Below, piece after piece: positions 11,101-20,878 of a DNA stretch of 64,000 nucleotides. The stretch's first letter is position 1; each line of letters opens with the position of its first letter. The stretch is from the NCBI RefSeq assembly GCF_964199755.1, contig NC_133911.1, positions 434,001 to 498,000 of the forward strand, written 5' to 3'. Source of the DNA: Larus michahellis (taxonomy: Eukaryota > Chordata > Aves > Charadriiformes > Laridae). The notes beneath the pieces were generated by a model that saw only the letters and a program-made list of their open reading frames with translations, was not told where the DNA came from and made no database searches. The translations under genes were made by a program, and so were the position numbers.

Positions 11101-14100
11101 CTCTGGGCGCCAGGGGACCCTGGCTGCTTTCCTGGGCTGGTGGTCTTGATGCCAGGGAACGCTGGCTGCATGCCCGGGGTGGTGATTTGGGTGCTGGGGG
11201 ATCCTGGCTCCGTCCCCTGTGTCGTGCTCTGAGTGCCAGGGGCCCCTGGCTGCATCCTGGGGTTGTGGCACTGGCATCAGAAATGCTCTTCCCATCTGAA
11301 GGAGCGCCTGCCGCCTTCTCAGGGCTCACTGGTGCTCTGTGTGTCCCTGCTTGCGTCTCCTCGGAGCCAGGCTGTGTCTGGGGAGCCCCCTTGCTTGTGC
11401 TGGGCACAGGCTGTGCCCCTGGTTCCTCCATCCCCGGCACAGAGCTTGCCCTGTGCTGGGTGTCCACGTCCGCCTGGGGGGGACTCGGTGGGGGAAGAAA
11501 GGCTGCCACTGCCCTCCTGGGAAGAGGAGGCCAAGGGGAGCAGGGTTACAGGCAGCCATGCAGCGGCAAGGACAGAGCCCAGGCCCCCCCGCCATGTCCC
11601 CACTGCCTGTCTCCAAGGCACCGCCTCCCGGGGCCAAACTCAAGGACACCACGAGAGCCCCAAGGCAAAGGCTGCCCCCCCGCACAGAGCCCCGGGGCCC
11701 ACAGCCACAGCCTCCCGCAACCTCCCCAGCCCCCTTAGTGCTTTGCTGGCCTCTGGGCCGGCAGCATCTGAGCAGTCGAGCCTGGGGAGCGGCAAACCCT
11801 CCCTGACTCCCCGGGCCACGGCAGCGAGGCCTTTTGCTCTCCAGCAAGGGCATTCGGTGCTCCAGGCCTGCTGCCCAGACCCGCTTCCCAGCCCAAGGGG
11901 CTGCGCTGGTGTTTCAGGAGCAGCAGCCCCCGGCGGGACTTGGAAACCATCTCACAGTGACAAATGCTGGGATCTGCCCCCTCCTCCTCCCCCTTCTGCG
12001 TCGCTGCCCACCAGGCGAGCCACCCCCCAGCACCTCCCAGCCCACCATGCTGCGCACCTCCTCCGGGACTGGGCTGAGGCTCCGCATTTCCTTCAGGCTT
12101 TTCTGGGGAAGGAAGGGATCAAGGGCTCAGCCCGGCCACGTAGCTGGCAGGGACGGCCCCCTCGGGGACAGGACCCCCCAGCATCACTGCCCAGCACCCA
12201 CCACCCATGGACCATGCCCCAGCACAGGAGGGACGGTCCCCCCAGGGGAGCTGGGGACACAGCTACCTCCTGTCTCAGTGCAGGATCCAGGACCCCCCGC
12301 GGCCATACTTCACCACGACACTTCTTGTGACGGGGGCCTGGCAGCTGGCTGGCGGCGTCCTGGAGTTTCCCCTGGAGCAGGGAGAGGACAGGGACACCAG
12401 TCTGGCTGTGGGAGCACATTTCAAAGGAGCATCCCCACATTGCCTTGGGCACAAGAGAGAGGGGCGCTGGGAAGGGCTGTGCCCGGGGGCTGTGGCTGTG
12501 TTGCCCGGGGCAGAGCTTTCTCGCCCTCCTTCCCAGCCCCCAGGTGTCTTTTTTGATGGCTCTTTGGTTCCAAAGCGCCTGAGCATCCCTTTGGGTGATG
12601 GCCACAGTTCCTTCTAGCCCCAGCCTGAGCTGCAGGCAGCAGTGCCCGTTTCTGCCCTCCCTGGGGCCGTGCTGGCGGGCAGAGGGTGGGGAGCTCTGGG
12701 TGGGGGTGGCTGAGCTGCCCTGCTGCCCTCCTTGGGACATCCTTCCCACTCTGCCCTCCTGGTGCCCTTCCTGCTGGGGGACAGGGAGGGCTGATGGCCG
12801 CGGGGCAGGGGCTGGGGTGGTGATGGAGAGAGGGGCAGGGAGGGGGCGAGGGCCCAGCTCCCTCTCGGGGCATTGGCGGCAGCTCACCAAGCCGAGTGCC
12901 TCCTGCATCACCCGGAGCTCCTCTTCCAGGTGGGGCTGCGCCTCCTTCATTGCGCCCATCTCCTGGAGGAGCTCCTCGGAGAGAGCTGTGGCCTGGCAGA
13001 AAGGGGTGGTGGGGGTGAGCCCCAGGAGAGGGTCCCTGGGGACCAGGACCATTGCCGCCGCTGTGGCCTGCCCAGAGCCGGGGGGCAGTGCCAGGCTGGC
13101 AGGGCAGCGCGGGCAGCACGTCCCATCCATCACATCTTCAAGAGCTGAGATGGGGCAGCAGCTCCCCAGAGACCCCCACCCCTGCCCCGGGGGGGCCCAT
13201 TGCACGGCCCAGCTCAGCAGGGACGCCCCCAGCCCTGCTGCCCCTGCCAGGCTCCCAGTGAGATCCCTGCAGCCCATCCAAAGGGCAAAGAGCCGCTGCA
13301 GCCCCCTCGAGCACAGCCTGGCCAGGGCAGCAGCAGCCACTGCTAACAAAGTGGCCACCATCATCTCCAGCTGCGCGGGGAACCCTCCCTGCCGCCATCT
13401 CCCGCGGTGTCCCAGCCCTGGCAGGACCTGGCCCGGCAGTGCTGACAGTGGCTCTTTCCTTCAGCCCGAGCTTAGCTCTCCCCACAGGGGATGCTCTGGC
13501 GATGCATGGTCACCCGTGGCTCAGCACCATGCAGGGTGAGGCCCCTCTCCGGTCCCCACCAGTGCCGGCTTTAGCCCGTGGGCAAGCGGTGGGAGATGAG
13601 GCCCATGTGGTGCTGATGGAGCCTCTCAGCTGCCCCAGGAGTGGATGCGGTACCGGCTGAAGGTCAGGAGCGGGGAAGAGAGGGCTGGAGAGGGTGGTGG
13701 GGCCGGACCTCCAGGGTGCCGAGCCTCCATCCAAGGGAGCTAAGTGCACCAGGGACTCGCTGGGTATCGGCCCCACCAGGACCGGCTGACGGCAACGTGG
13801 GGAAGACCCAGAGCAAGCGGAGCAGCATTTTGGCCCCAGCTTTTCCTCCCCAAGACTTCACCCCTTTCCTTCACTGAAGCCCCACGTGCCACCCTCAGCT
13901 CAGGCTTATACCAGCCCTTGGTCTAAGGGCAGCACAACGGCGGCTGGACCCCGGAGGATGGGGTGTCGTACAGGGGAGCACCCAGGGGATGGGCAAGAGC
14001 CTCTACCTTGGAGATGCCGCTCTCGTTGGCTTTGATCTTGTCCCTCATCCAGCCCACGTCGGTGGCTACGGAGGCCAGCTGGGGGCTGCTCGTGCTCTCC

Positions 14101-14411
14101 TGGAGCAAGTCCTTCCCAGGCAGCCACTGCCCCGGTTCCTGGGGCTGCTGCCCCCTGTCCTGGGCCCTGTCGCCCTCCTTCTCCAGCACAGGGGGTGCCT
14201 TTGCAGGCTGGTCCCCCTCCCAGAGCAGGGTCAGGCTGTCCCCCTGCTTCTGGGCAGGCAGGTCCCGCAGGCCCAGGTGCCTGAGCATGGCAAGCAGCAG
14301 GCTGCGCAACGCCATGAAGTTGACTGCCCCGAGCTCGGGCGTCCCGATGGCCTCGTCCAGCAGCTGGTACAGGCTGAGCTGGGCCATGGCTGCTGCCCTG
14401 CCCAAAGCCAT
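8187..14411 (-). CDS. QRICH2: QRICH2-like DUF4795 coiled-coil gene
   Basis: Thirteen exons can be read leftwards: 14411-14007, 12992-12888, 12371-12267, 12102-12046, 11473-10775, 10603-10524, 10377-10286, 10139-9935, 9760-9593, 9292-9170, 8987-8913, 8603-8451, 8305-8187. All have AG/GT borders, and phases agree throughout except in the 699-bp exon. The N-terminus (LYQLLDEAIGTPELGAVNF) and the C-terminal heptad region (ERLTEMLEEVLSRQTGQQ; LDRQELGALQKQLEGHW) match QRICH2/C16orf96 family proteins; the proline/glutamine-rich repeat exon favours QRICH2, a sperm flagellum protein in mammals. The start at 14409-14411 is chosen; ATG at 14385-14387 is an alternative. Exons after the coiled coil are missing apart from an inverted one at 7837. 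Probably not functional as assembled. Confidence 0.8.
10775..11473 (-). CDS. QRICH2: QRICH2-like repeat exon with a one-base frameshift
   Basis: This 699-bp exon starts ADVDTQHRASSVPGME, passes through about eight 14-residue Pro/Gly/Thr repeats (TTPGMQPGSPGTQS-type) and ends in a helix, ALRQSGQLGHMKEQVAHLEA. Upstream and downstream parts are in different frames. The switch coincides with 11256-11257, where CATCCTGGGG replaces the CATCCCTGGGG of sibling repeats, one base short. Exon phase confirms this: flanking exons require 700 bp (phase 0 in, phase 1 out). Either a true deletion that inactivates the gene or a consensus error in a C-run. Confidence 0.8.
10930..11260 (-). repeat. 42-bp coding repeats in a 126-bp higher-order array
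   Basis: Units of 42 bp (14 codons) form an array in the QRICH2-like repeat exon. Three unit types recur in order, so near-identical blocks are 126 bp apart; for example CTGGTGGTCTTGATGCCAGG recurs at about 11011 and 11137. Confidence 0.8.
14007..14411 (-). CDS. QRICH2: QRICH2-like first coding exon
   Basis: 405 bp, opening MALGRAAAMAQLSLYQLL and followed by a small helical domain (AIGTPELGAVNFMALRSLLL, then AMLRHLGLRDLPAQ) that is the conserved N-terminal element of DUF4795 proteins. A charged linker follows, then a short helix ending ANESGISK before the donor GTAGAG. Upstream, the frame stays open through an Arg/Lys-rich stretch with no family similarity, which I leave out of the coding region. 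Confidence 0.75.
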
Positions 14412-14689
14412 GGAGGCACCTGAGGGGGATGGGAACCTTTCTGCCTGAGGGGGGGCCCGGGAGGGCTGGAAGGGATGGGCACTTGAAGCCTTCCTCTTCC
14501 TCCTCTTCTTCCTCCTCCTCCTCTGCTGGCTCCTTGCAGCAGAGTGGTCACACCAATACGGGACGGGTGACAAGGGACAAGGCAGCGTCCCCTGTTGCTA
14601 GGGGATGGCCCGCCCCCCGCAGCCACCTACCAACGGGGATGCTGCGTTGTCCATTGTCACCCATCCCACCGCGGAGTGGACGCCCTCAT

Positions 14690-14815
14690 GGCGAAGGTGG
14701 AAGCAGACAAGAACAACCTGATGCTGGGACTCGATGTGGTGGGACCAGCCCCATGGGGGTGATGGGTCGAGCAGGGCCACGTAGCCACTTCTCCCTCTCC
14801 TCCCAACACGAGAAT
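14690..14815 (+). pseudogene. Inverted second copy of a QRICH2-like exon and its intron
   Basis: Plus-strand bases encode KVEADKNNLMLGLDVV, near-identical to the minus-strand exon 8913-8987 (GKADKNDLMLALDVV). What follows (CCCCATGGGGGTGATGGG through CTCCCTCTCCTCCCAACACG) matches the intron downstream of that exon (8668-8735, minus strand), with about 165 bp of intron missing between. It is therefore an inverted, internally deleted duplicate placed upstream of the gene's first exon. It does not look expressible. Confidence 0.8.
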
Positions 14816-14984
14816 GTTTCTTCATCACTATGCCATGCTGACAGCTGCTCTTTGGGACCTAGCCATTCTGCACACCAGGAATGCTCCGCTCTTCCTAATT
14901 TGTCCCTTTTTCCAAGCAGTTCATGAGCAACTACAACAGCCCACTGTCGTGCTTTAGCCTCAGATGGCAACTAAGAACCACGTG

Positions 14985-15302
14985 CCGCTCACTCGGGCCT
15001 TCCCAATACGGGAAGAATTGGAAGAAAAAAGGCAAGACTCTTGGGTTGAGACAAAGGCAGTTTAACAGAACAGCAAAGGGAACAACAAAACAACAACAAT
15101 CACACGGACAGAGGAATGTACAAACACGATTATGGAACCGACGCTCCCCGCCACTCCCTGACCGGACCCGGGACCCCCCAGCCCGCTCCAAGCAGAGATG
15201 TCCTGCCCCCTCCCCCAGCAGCTCAGGGTGGGCATGGCTCACATAGCATGGAATACCTGCGTCCTGGGGAGAATTAACCCCGTCCCCGCCGGAACCAGGA
15301 CA
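14985..15302 (-). mobile_element. 3' LTR of the ERVL element
   Basis: Minus-strand LTR beginning TGTCCTGGTTCC and running through GTTTGTACATTCCTCTGTCC into a T-rich stretch and CTGTTAAACTGCC, the layout I recognise from avian ERVL LTRs. The 3' end near 14985 is approximate because no target-site duplication is found. Confidence 0.65.
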
Positions 15303-15770
15303 TTATCCACCCCTTATTCCAGACCATCTATGCCATGCCCACATCTTACAGGTTCCAGTGAATTGCCACCACTTTCCCCTGTCATGTATATATATACCTA
15401 TATATTCATGCAGATATAATGCCCTTAGTCTATGGGCCATCCCTCCAAAGTGTCCGTTGAGTTCATTTCATCCATGGCTCTGGGCTCCATCTGTTAGAAC
15501 AGTCTCTCAGGGCAGGTGAGATGCTGGGTGGTGCTGGCCTCTTGCATGCTGTATTGTCGGAGCTTGTGACTGGTGCACCCGGTGTGGCACATGCACACAG
15601 TCCGTGGGCTGAAGATGTAGATCTTGAGGACAGTTTCTGGGCACCACCTGCTGAGGTCAGTTCTGATCCCATCACCCCTGTGCCTTACTCCTAGTACAGC
15701 TGATAGCAATTATAGTAATGAGGACATACAGTGACAGTGTTACTTAGCAATTAACAACACACAATTTGAT

Positions 15771-16610
15771 TCATTGGCTATTCTCACCCAAAATCAGATC
15801 CCCATGAGGTACACATCGGAGCTGCCCATCCTTCCGCATCACCCACCAAGTGCACCCAGGCCCTTGGGCAAAAGCAGTCCCACGGATGGGTTTGCCTTTG
15901 CCTGAGGCAGGACTGACCCAGACTGTCTTCCCTGGCATATTCTTCATGAGCACTACGGGGACTTTATCCCCTTCTACGGCACGTGGAAGTTTTGATTGGG
16001 CAGGGCCAGCCCCTTTGGTAGATCCCCTGGGGTTAACTAGCCAGGTAGCCTTTGCTAAATGTGCATCCCAGTGTTTTAAAGTCCCACCACCCATTGCTCT
16101 CAGTGTAGTTTTTAACAGCCCATTGTATCGTTCCATCTTCCCAGAGGCTGGTGCGTTACAGGGGATGTGATATACCCACTCAATGCCATGCTCTTTGGCC
16201 CAGGTGTCTATGAGGCTGTTTCGGAAATGAGTCCCGTTGTCCGACTCAGTTCTCTCTGGGGTACCATGTCGCCACAGGACTTGTTTTTCAAGGCCCAGGA
16301 TAGTGTTCCGGGCAGTGGCATGGGGCACAGGGTATGTTTCCAGCCATCCAGTGGTTGCTTCCACCATTGTGAGCACACGGCGCTTGCCTTGACGGGTTTG
16401 TGGCAGTGTGATATAATCAATCTGCCAGGCCTCCCCACATTTGTATTTCAGCCATCGCCCTCCATACCAAAGAGGCTTCAAACGCTTGGCTTGCTTGATT
16501 GCAGCGCATGTCTCACATTCATGGATGACCTGTGCAACAGTGTCCATGGTCAAGTCCACCCCTCAGTCATGAGCGCATCTATATGTCGCATCTCTTCCTT
16601 GATAGCCTGA
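15771..16610 (-). pseudogene. ERVL integrase
   Basis: A 262-codon open frame (15771-16559) plus a few upstream codons. It contains the C-X2-C part of the zinc-binding domain (CETCAAIKQ), the catalytic core residues of a D,D,E integrase (WQIDYITL, ESDNGTHF, GKMERYNG), and a C-terminal SH3-like region with many Trp and Pro. This single domain is open, but the rest of pol is not, so the element cannot be autonomous. Confidence 0.85.
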
Positions 16611-17190
16611 GGAGTCATGGGCCCACCGAGCTATGAATAGTTCACCCCTATGTTGCCAGTCCAGATCCAGCTGAGCCACTTCAATCCTAGCAGCCCGATC
16701 CACCTGCTGCTTGTTCTGATGTTCCTCCGTGGCCCCATTCTTCGGTACATGGGCATCTACATGGCGTACTTTCACAACCAGATTCTCTATCCGGGCAGCA
16801 ATATCTTGCCATAGGTCAGCAGCCCAGATGGGTTTGCCTGTGCGCTGCCAGTTGCCCTGCTTCTGCTGCTGTAGCCACCCCCACAGAGCATTTGCCACCA
16901 TCCATGAGTCAGTGTAGAGTTAAAGTACCGGCCATTTTTCTTGCTCGGCAGTGGCCAAAGCCAGCTGAATGGCTTTCACCTCTGCAAACTGCCTCGATTC
17001 ACCTTGTCCTTCACTGGCCTCTGCAACTTGTCGTATAGGACTCCACACAGCAGCCTTCCACTTTCCATGCTTTCCCACAATCCGGCAGGACCCATCAGTG
17101 AACAAGGATGTCTTTCTTCCCATTTTCTGGCAGTTTATTATATGGTGGGGCCTCTTCCGCACGCGTCACCTCCTCCTCTGGTGACATTCC
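16563..17190 (-). pseudogene. ERVL RNase H domain
   Basis: Two minus-strand frames (16920-17162 and 16563-16901) cover RNase H: the first catalytic Asp in LFTDGSCR, then the acidic helix (FAEVKAIQLALATAEQE), then the C-terminal part with the His/Asp motif VRHVDAHVP. They are separated by a stop and frame change near 16910. Confidence 0.8.
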
Positions 17191-17219
17191 GAAATCTTTG
17201 CCTTCTGGCCAGTCCGTGA

Positions 17220-18549
17220 TCACCTCCAGAATTCCTGGGCGACTGGGGTTTCCCATTCAAGTTCGCTGTGTGACCAGTGCAATCCACTTACTCCCTGTGG
17301 CACCAGTTGCATGATGTGTGGTGGGGACCCTTTCTTTGAGCATCCAGCCCAGCACCGGCAGTCGAGGTGCTGGGAGGAGCTGTGCTTCTGTACCAACCAC
17401 TTCCAAAGCAGCTCGAACCCCTTCATATGCTGCCAAGATCTCTTTTTCTATTGGAGTGTAGGGGGCTTCGGATCCTGTGGATCCCCGACTCCTCCAAAAC
17501 CCCAGGGGTCGACCTCAGGTCTCCCCTGGTGCTTTCTGCCAGAGGCTCCAGGTAGGGCTGTTCTCCCCGGCTGCGCTGTAGAGCACGTTTTCAACATCTT
17601 GTCCTGCCCGGGCTGGCCCCAGGGCCACTGCATGGACTCTTTCCTGTCTGATTTGTTCAAAAGCTTGTCACTGCTCAGGACCCCATTTAAAATCATTCTT
17701 CTTCCGGGTTACTTGATACAGAGGGCTTACAATTTGACTGTAATCTGGGATATGCATTCTCCAAAAACCCACAATACCTAAGAAAGCCTGTGTTTCCTTT
17801 TTACTAGTTGGTGGAGACATAGCTGCTATTTTGTTGATCACATCCATTGGAATCTGATGGCGTCCATCCTGCCATTTTATTCCTAAAAACTGGATCTCCT
17901 GCGCAGGTGCCTTGACCTTACTTCGTTTTATGGTAAAACCCACTTTCAGGAGGATTCAGACTATTTTACTCCCTTTCTCAAAAACTTCTGCTGTGTTTCC
18001 CCATGCAATGATGTCATCAATGTACTGCAGATGTTCTGGAGCTTCACCCTGTTCCAGTGTAGTCTGGACCAGCCCATGGCAAATGGTGGGGCTGTGTTTC
18101 CACCCCTGGGGCAGTCGATTCCAGGTGTACTGGATGCCCCTCCAAATGAAAGCAAACTGTGGCCTGCACTCTGCTGCCAAAGGGATCGAGAAGAATGCAT
18201 TCACGATATCAATCGTGGCATACCACTTGGCTGCCTTGGACTCCAGTTCGTACTGCAGTTCTAGCATGTCCGGCACGGCAGCGCTCAGCAGTGGCGTGGC
18301 GTCATTCAGGCCACGATAGTCTACAGATAGCCTCCACTCTCCATTAGATTTCCTCACTAGCCATATGGGACTGTTAAAGGGTGAGCGAGTTTTGCTGATC
18401 ACTCCTTCAACCTCTAGTTGACGGATCAGCTTACGGATGCAATCAGAGAGTCTCGGTTAGTGCGATATTGCCGCCGATGCACCGTTGTGGTAGCAATTGG
18501 CACCTGCTGTTCTTTGACCCTCAACAACCCCACAACAGAAGAGTCCCCC
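17220..18549 (-). pseudogene. ERVL reverse transcriptase
   Basis: Minus-strand RT from KTRSPFNSPIWLVRK through the palm (YATIDIVNAFFSIPLA) and active site YIDDIIAWG to the connection region (ETQAFLGIVGFWRMHIPDYS), with breaks near 17950 and between 17430 and 17670. The linker before RT (QQVPIATTTVHRRQYRTN, 18440-18530) is also present. The plus-strand element at 54.4-56.6 kb is a relative in opposite orientation. Confidence 0.85.
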
Positions 18550-18918
18550 TGTAGGAATGTGTCTGAGAGAAAATGGTCATGTGAGCCAGCCTCCCTACTG
18601 TGAGAGATTAGATTAAGAGCAAAACAGGTGGTAGAAGATGGAATTAGTACATGGGAAAAACGGGAACTGAGAAGGTAGAAAACATGTTGTGCTAATGACT
18701 AAGTAATTTACTATGTGAATTCTTGTAACCAATCTGATCTGTGAATGAACTGCATGCACCGCGCGTGAACAGAGACTGTAAGCCAATCATATAGCTGCCG
18801 CTAGCGCGTGCTCTTATTGCCTGTCTATATATACTCTGTGAAAACTTGAATAAAGGGAGAACGATCATACTCATATTGAGACTCCATTGTTACTCCGGGT
18901 CTGTCTCCCACTCCAACA
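18550..18918 (+). mobile_element. 5' LTR of the class II element
   Basis: 369-bp LTR starting TGTAGGAATG and ending CTCCAACA, with a TATATATA box at 18826-18833 and AATAAA at 18849-18854, followed after two bases by the primer site. Its U3 (about 215 bp) closely matches the solo LTR at 24493, but the core promoter, R and U5 do not, so the two are recombinant or sister subfamilies. Confidence 0.85.
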
Positions 18919-18920
18919 TC

Positions 18921-18939
18921 TGGTAGCAGAGGATGGTTC
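18921..18939 (+). promoter_or_regulatory. Primer-binding site complementary to initiator tRNA-Met
   Basis: TGGTAGCAGAGGATGGTTC, two bases inside the LTR end. It is complementary to the 3' end of vertebrate initiator methionine tRNA, including the CCA tail, over the whole stretch (established tRNA sequence knowledge). Alpharetroviruses, whose Env TM this element resembles, use tRNA-Trp instead. Confidence 0.8.
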
Positions 18940-19079
18940 AGCGCGACTGAGTTCTCCGAGACTGCGGTAAGCAGCTAGAGGAGGGGAGTGGGAAACTTCG
19001 GCTGGGAGACGTGCTGCTTGGGCGCATCAGCGGGAGCAGACAACGGTGTGAGGTCACTCCTCACCTCCCAGGCGCAGCT

Positions 19080-19199
19080 ATGGAAACAGAAGCTGTGGCC
19101 ACGCTACTCGCTGGGATCCTCTCTAAGAGAGGGATTGAAACACCAGCGAAACAGTTGCTCAAACTGATTAAATTGGGCAGGAGATGGGGCAACAAGTAA
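19080..19199 (+). pseudogene. Upstream partial matrix-like frame (duplicate gag start)
   Basis: METEAVATLLAGILSKRGIE and the following helix (PAKQLLKLIKLGRRWG) parallel residues 9-44 of the main matrix frame that begins at 19184 and overlaps it in another frame. At DNA level ATCCTCTCTAAGAGAGGG corresponds to ATCCTCTGTAAGAGAGGG of the next copy. This looks like a tandem duplication of the matrix start, with a stop just after the second ATG. Confidence 0.65.
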
Positions 19200-19690
19200 C
19201 AAAAGAAGAAGGAGCTATATTAAGACTTCTCCTGCATATCCTCTGTAAGAGAGGGGTGAAATATGATGAGCGTATGCTCCGAAGGTTGTTAACCTGGTGC
19301 AGAGAGAACGGATTCGCACCAGAGCCCCAGACAGCTTTTAAACCAGAAATATGGGAGGCTGTTGGGAAAAAACTGTGGGAAGTGATAAGTAAAGGAGACA
19401 AAGAGGCATCACCGTTAGCGACGACATGGTGGTTGGTGTTATCGACCTTACAAGATATGAAGGCGGAGCGAGCCATGGCAGCCGGGGCTTTTGCAGCGTT
19501 ACAACCCACAGGAGGGGGATCGAACAGGCCAGGTCCGAAGGTCTTGGACGATCCCCTGCTGATCCCCTCTGCTCCGCCTGAGGCCGATGGAGGAGGCAGA
19601 ATGTCAGCAGAGAAGGACAGAGCCAGAGCTGTTTGCTCCTGCCATTGCCCGCCTCGTCCCCTCCCCTCCCCAGTCGTCTCCCTGAGATAG
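19184..19690 (+). pseudogene. Class II gag matrix domain
   Basis: 168-codon frame starting MGQQVTKEEGAILRLLLHIL: glycine 2 for myristoylation, helix-rich, with the class II matrix pattern LLTWCRENGF, IWEAVGKKLWEVISKGDK and TTWWLVLSTLQDMKAERA. It ends in a Pro/Gly/Ser-rich stretch containing PSAPP, which resembles a late-domain-type motif. No capsid or nucleocapsid follows in frame, so Gag is truncated. Because it is N-terminally complete, the frame could still yield a matrix-only protein if transcribed. Confidence 0.75.
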
Positions 19691-20187
19691 AAGTGCTGGT
19701 TTTGTATGTCTGCTGTGTAAGTGTGTGTGGGCGCCAGCTTATACCTGCTGATCAGCATGTGTGCTACTGTTTGCTTTTTGTTGTGTGCAGTGTCGTTAGG
19801 TGACTCCACTTGAGCAGGTGTTCTGCCTGGTGTGGTACTGTTCTCGTATGCAACTAGGGCAGACACTCCGTCAAGTGAAGAAGTTTGTATTTACACAGTG
19901 TCTAGACGTAAGGCGAGCGCGCCCCAAGTAGATACACCAGCATGGGCTGTAGAACCGATGGCAGTCCTGAAATATTGGGGGAGTTTTCACCAGCCGCCAC
20001 GTTTACGGTTTCGGGAACGGCTCGCCCGTGCAGGTTGTTTGTTGTTTGTCTATAAGGTCATGGTTGATTGGGAAAAGGAGTTGAGCCAAAATCTATAGGA
20101 TGCTCTGTAGGAAAATGAGAAACTTAAGGAAAAATGAGAAACTGAGCTCTTGTTGCAAAGGCAGACTTTTATGTCAGTCGTAAGTGA
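19691..20187 (+). other. Degenerate gag-side sequence without clear gene
   Basis: Internal retroviral sequence between the matrix frame and the microsatellite. An 88-codon frame (19832-20098) ends in a charged stretch (VMVDWEKELSQNL) that could be a gag remnant, but I recognise no domain. Confidence 0.4.
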
Positions 20188-20440
20188 TGGAAGAAAAAAA
20201 AAAGAAAAAAGAAAAAAAAGAAAAAAGAAAAAAAAAGAAAAAAGAAAAAAGAAAAAAGAAAAAAGAAAGAAAAAAGAAAAGAAAAGAAAAGAAAAGAAAA
20301 GAAAAGAAAAGAAAAGAAAAGAAAAGAAAAGAAAAGAAAAGAAAAGAAAAGAAAAGAAAAGAAAAGAAAAGAAAAGAAAAGAAAAGAAAAGAAAAGAAAG
20401 GAGAAAAAAGGAGAAAAAAAGAAAAAAAAAAAAGAAACCA
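20188..20440 (+). repeat. (GAAAA)n purine microsatellite
   Basis: About 250 bp of pure purine on the plus strand. The first 80 bp are A6-9G units, then about 25 perfect GAAAA units (roughly 20270-20396), then degraded AAGGAGAAAA units. Lys/Glu- and Phe/Ser-rich frames across it are meaningless. Confidence 0.95.
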
Positions 20441-20878
20441 AACAGGAACAATTAGATGGGAAATGTGCCACGTTAGCACAAAAGTATGCCATACGCATTA
20501 CGAGAACGCATCAGAAAAAGAGAAATAGGGCACCTGATTCAAAGCAGTACCATAGAGATATGTTTTTGGTTTTTTCCTATATGTGTCTATGTTATTGCAT
20601 GCCTTAGTAGATTGCTCTGTGTTATACCCTGCGAGACTAAAATGAACCCAGCAGAAGCAGCCTCTTGAGCAAGGGAGTGGAATATGGGAAAGCAACAGAA
20701 GATCGGCGAGGAGGATTGTAAATACACTCAAGGGATTCGCACCTGGGTGCTGGAAAACACATATATCACACCAATTGTTATTCAGTCTTGGGTGCTGGCA
20801 AGAAAAACATTTGGATGATGTAAGCCTGTAATGGACTCACAGACACCTTATCCAGCTGCTTGAGAACCTTGGCCTGTT

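Larger units (their letters stand above)
14985..18549 (-). mobile_element. ERVL (class III) endogenous retrovirus, 5'-truncated
   Basis: Minus-strand pol in the order RT, RNase H, integrase, then a 3' noncoding part with a purine tract near 15380 (ACAGGGGAAAGTGG on minus) and an LTR starting TGTCCTGGTTCCGGCGGGG at 15302. No env, as is usual for ERVL. The right end is cut at 18549, where the LTR of a class II element begins. Pol is broken into several frames. Confidence 0.85.

Noticed and set aside
11061-12330. Plus-strand frames of 225 and 365 codons opposite the QRICH2-like gene
   Set aside because: Antisense shadows of the GC-rich repeat exon and introns, with no domain.
20050-20528. Lys/Glu-rich and Phe/Ser-rich frames at 20.0-20.5 kb
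   Set aside because: Direct translations of the (GAAAA)n microsatellite.
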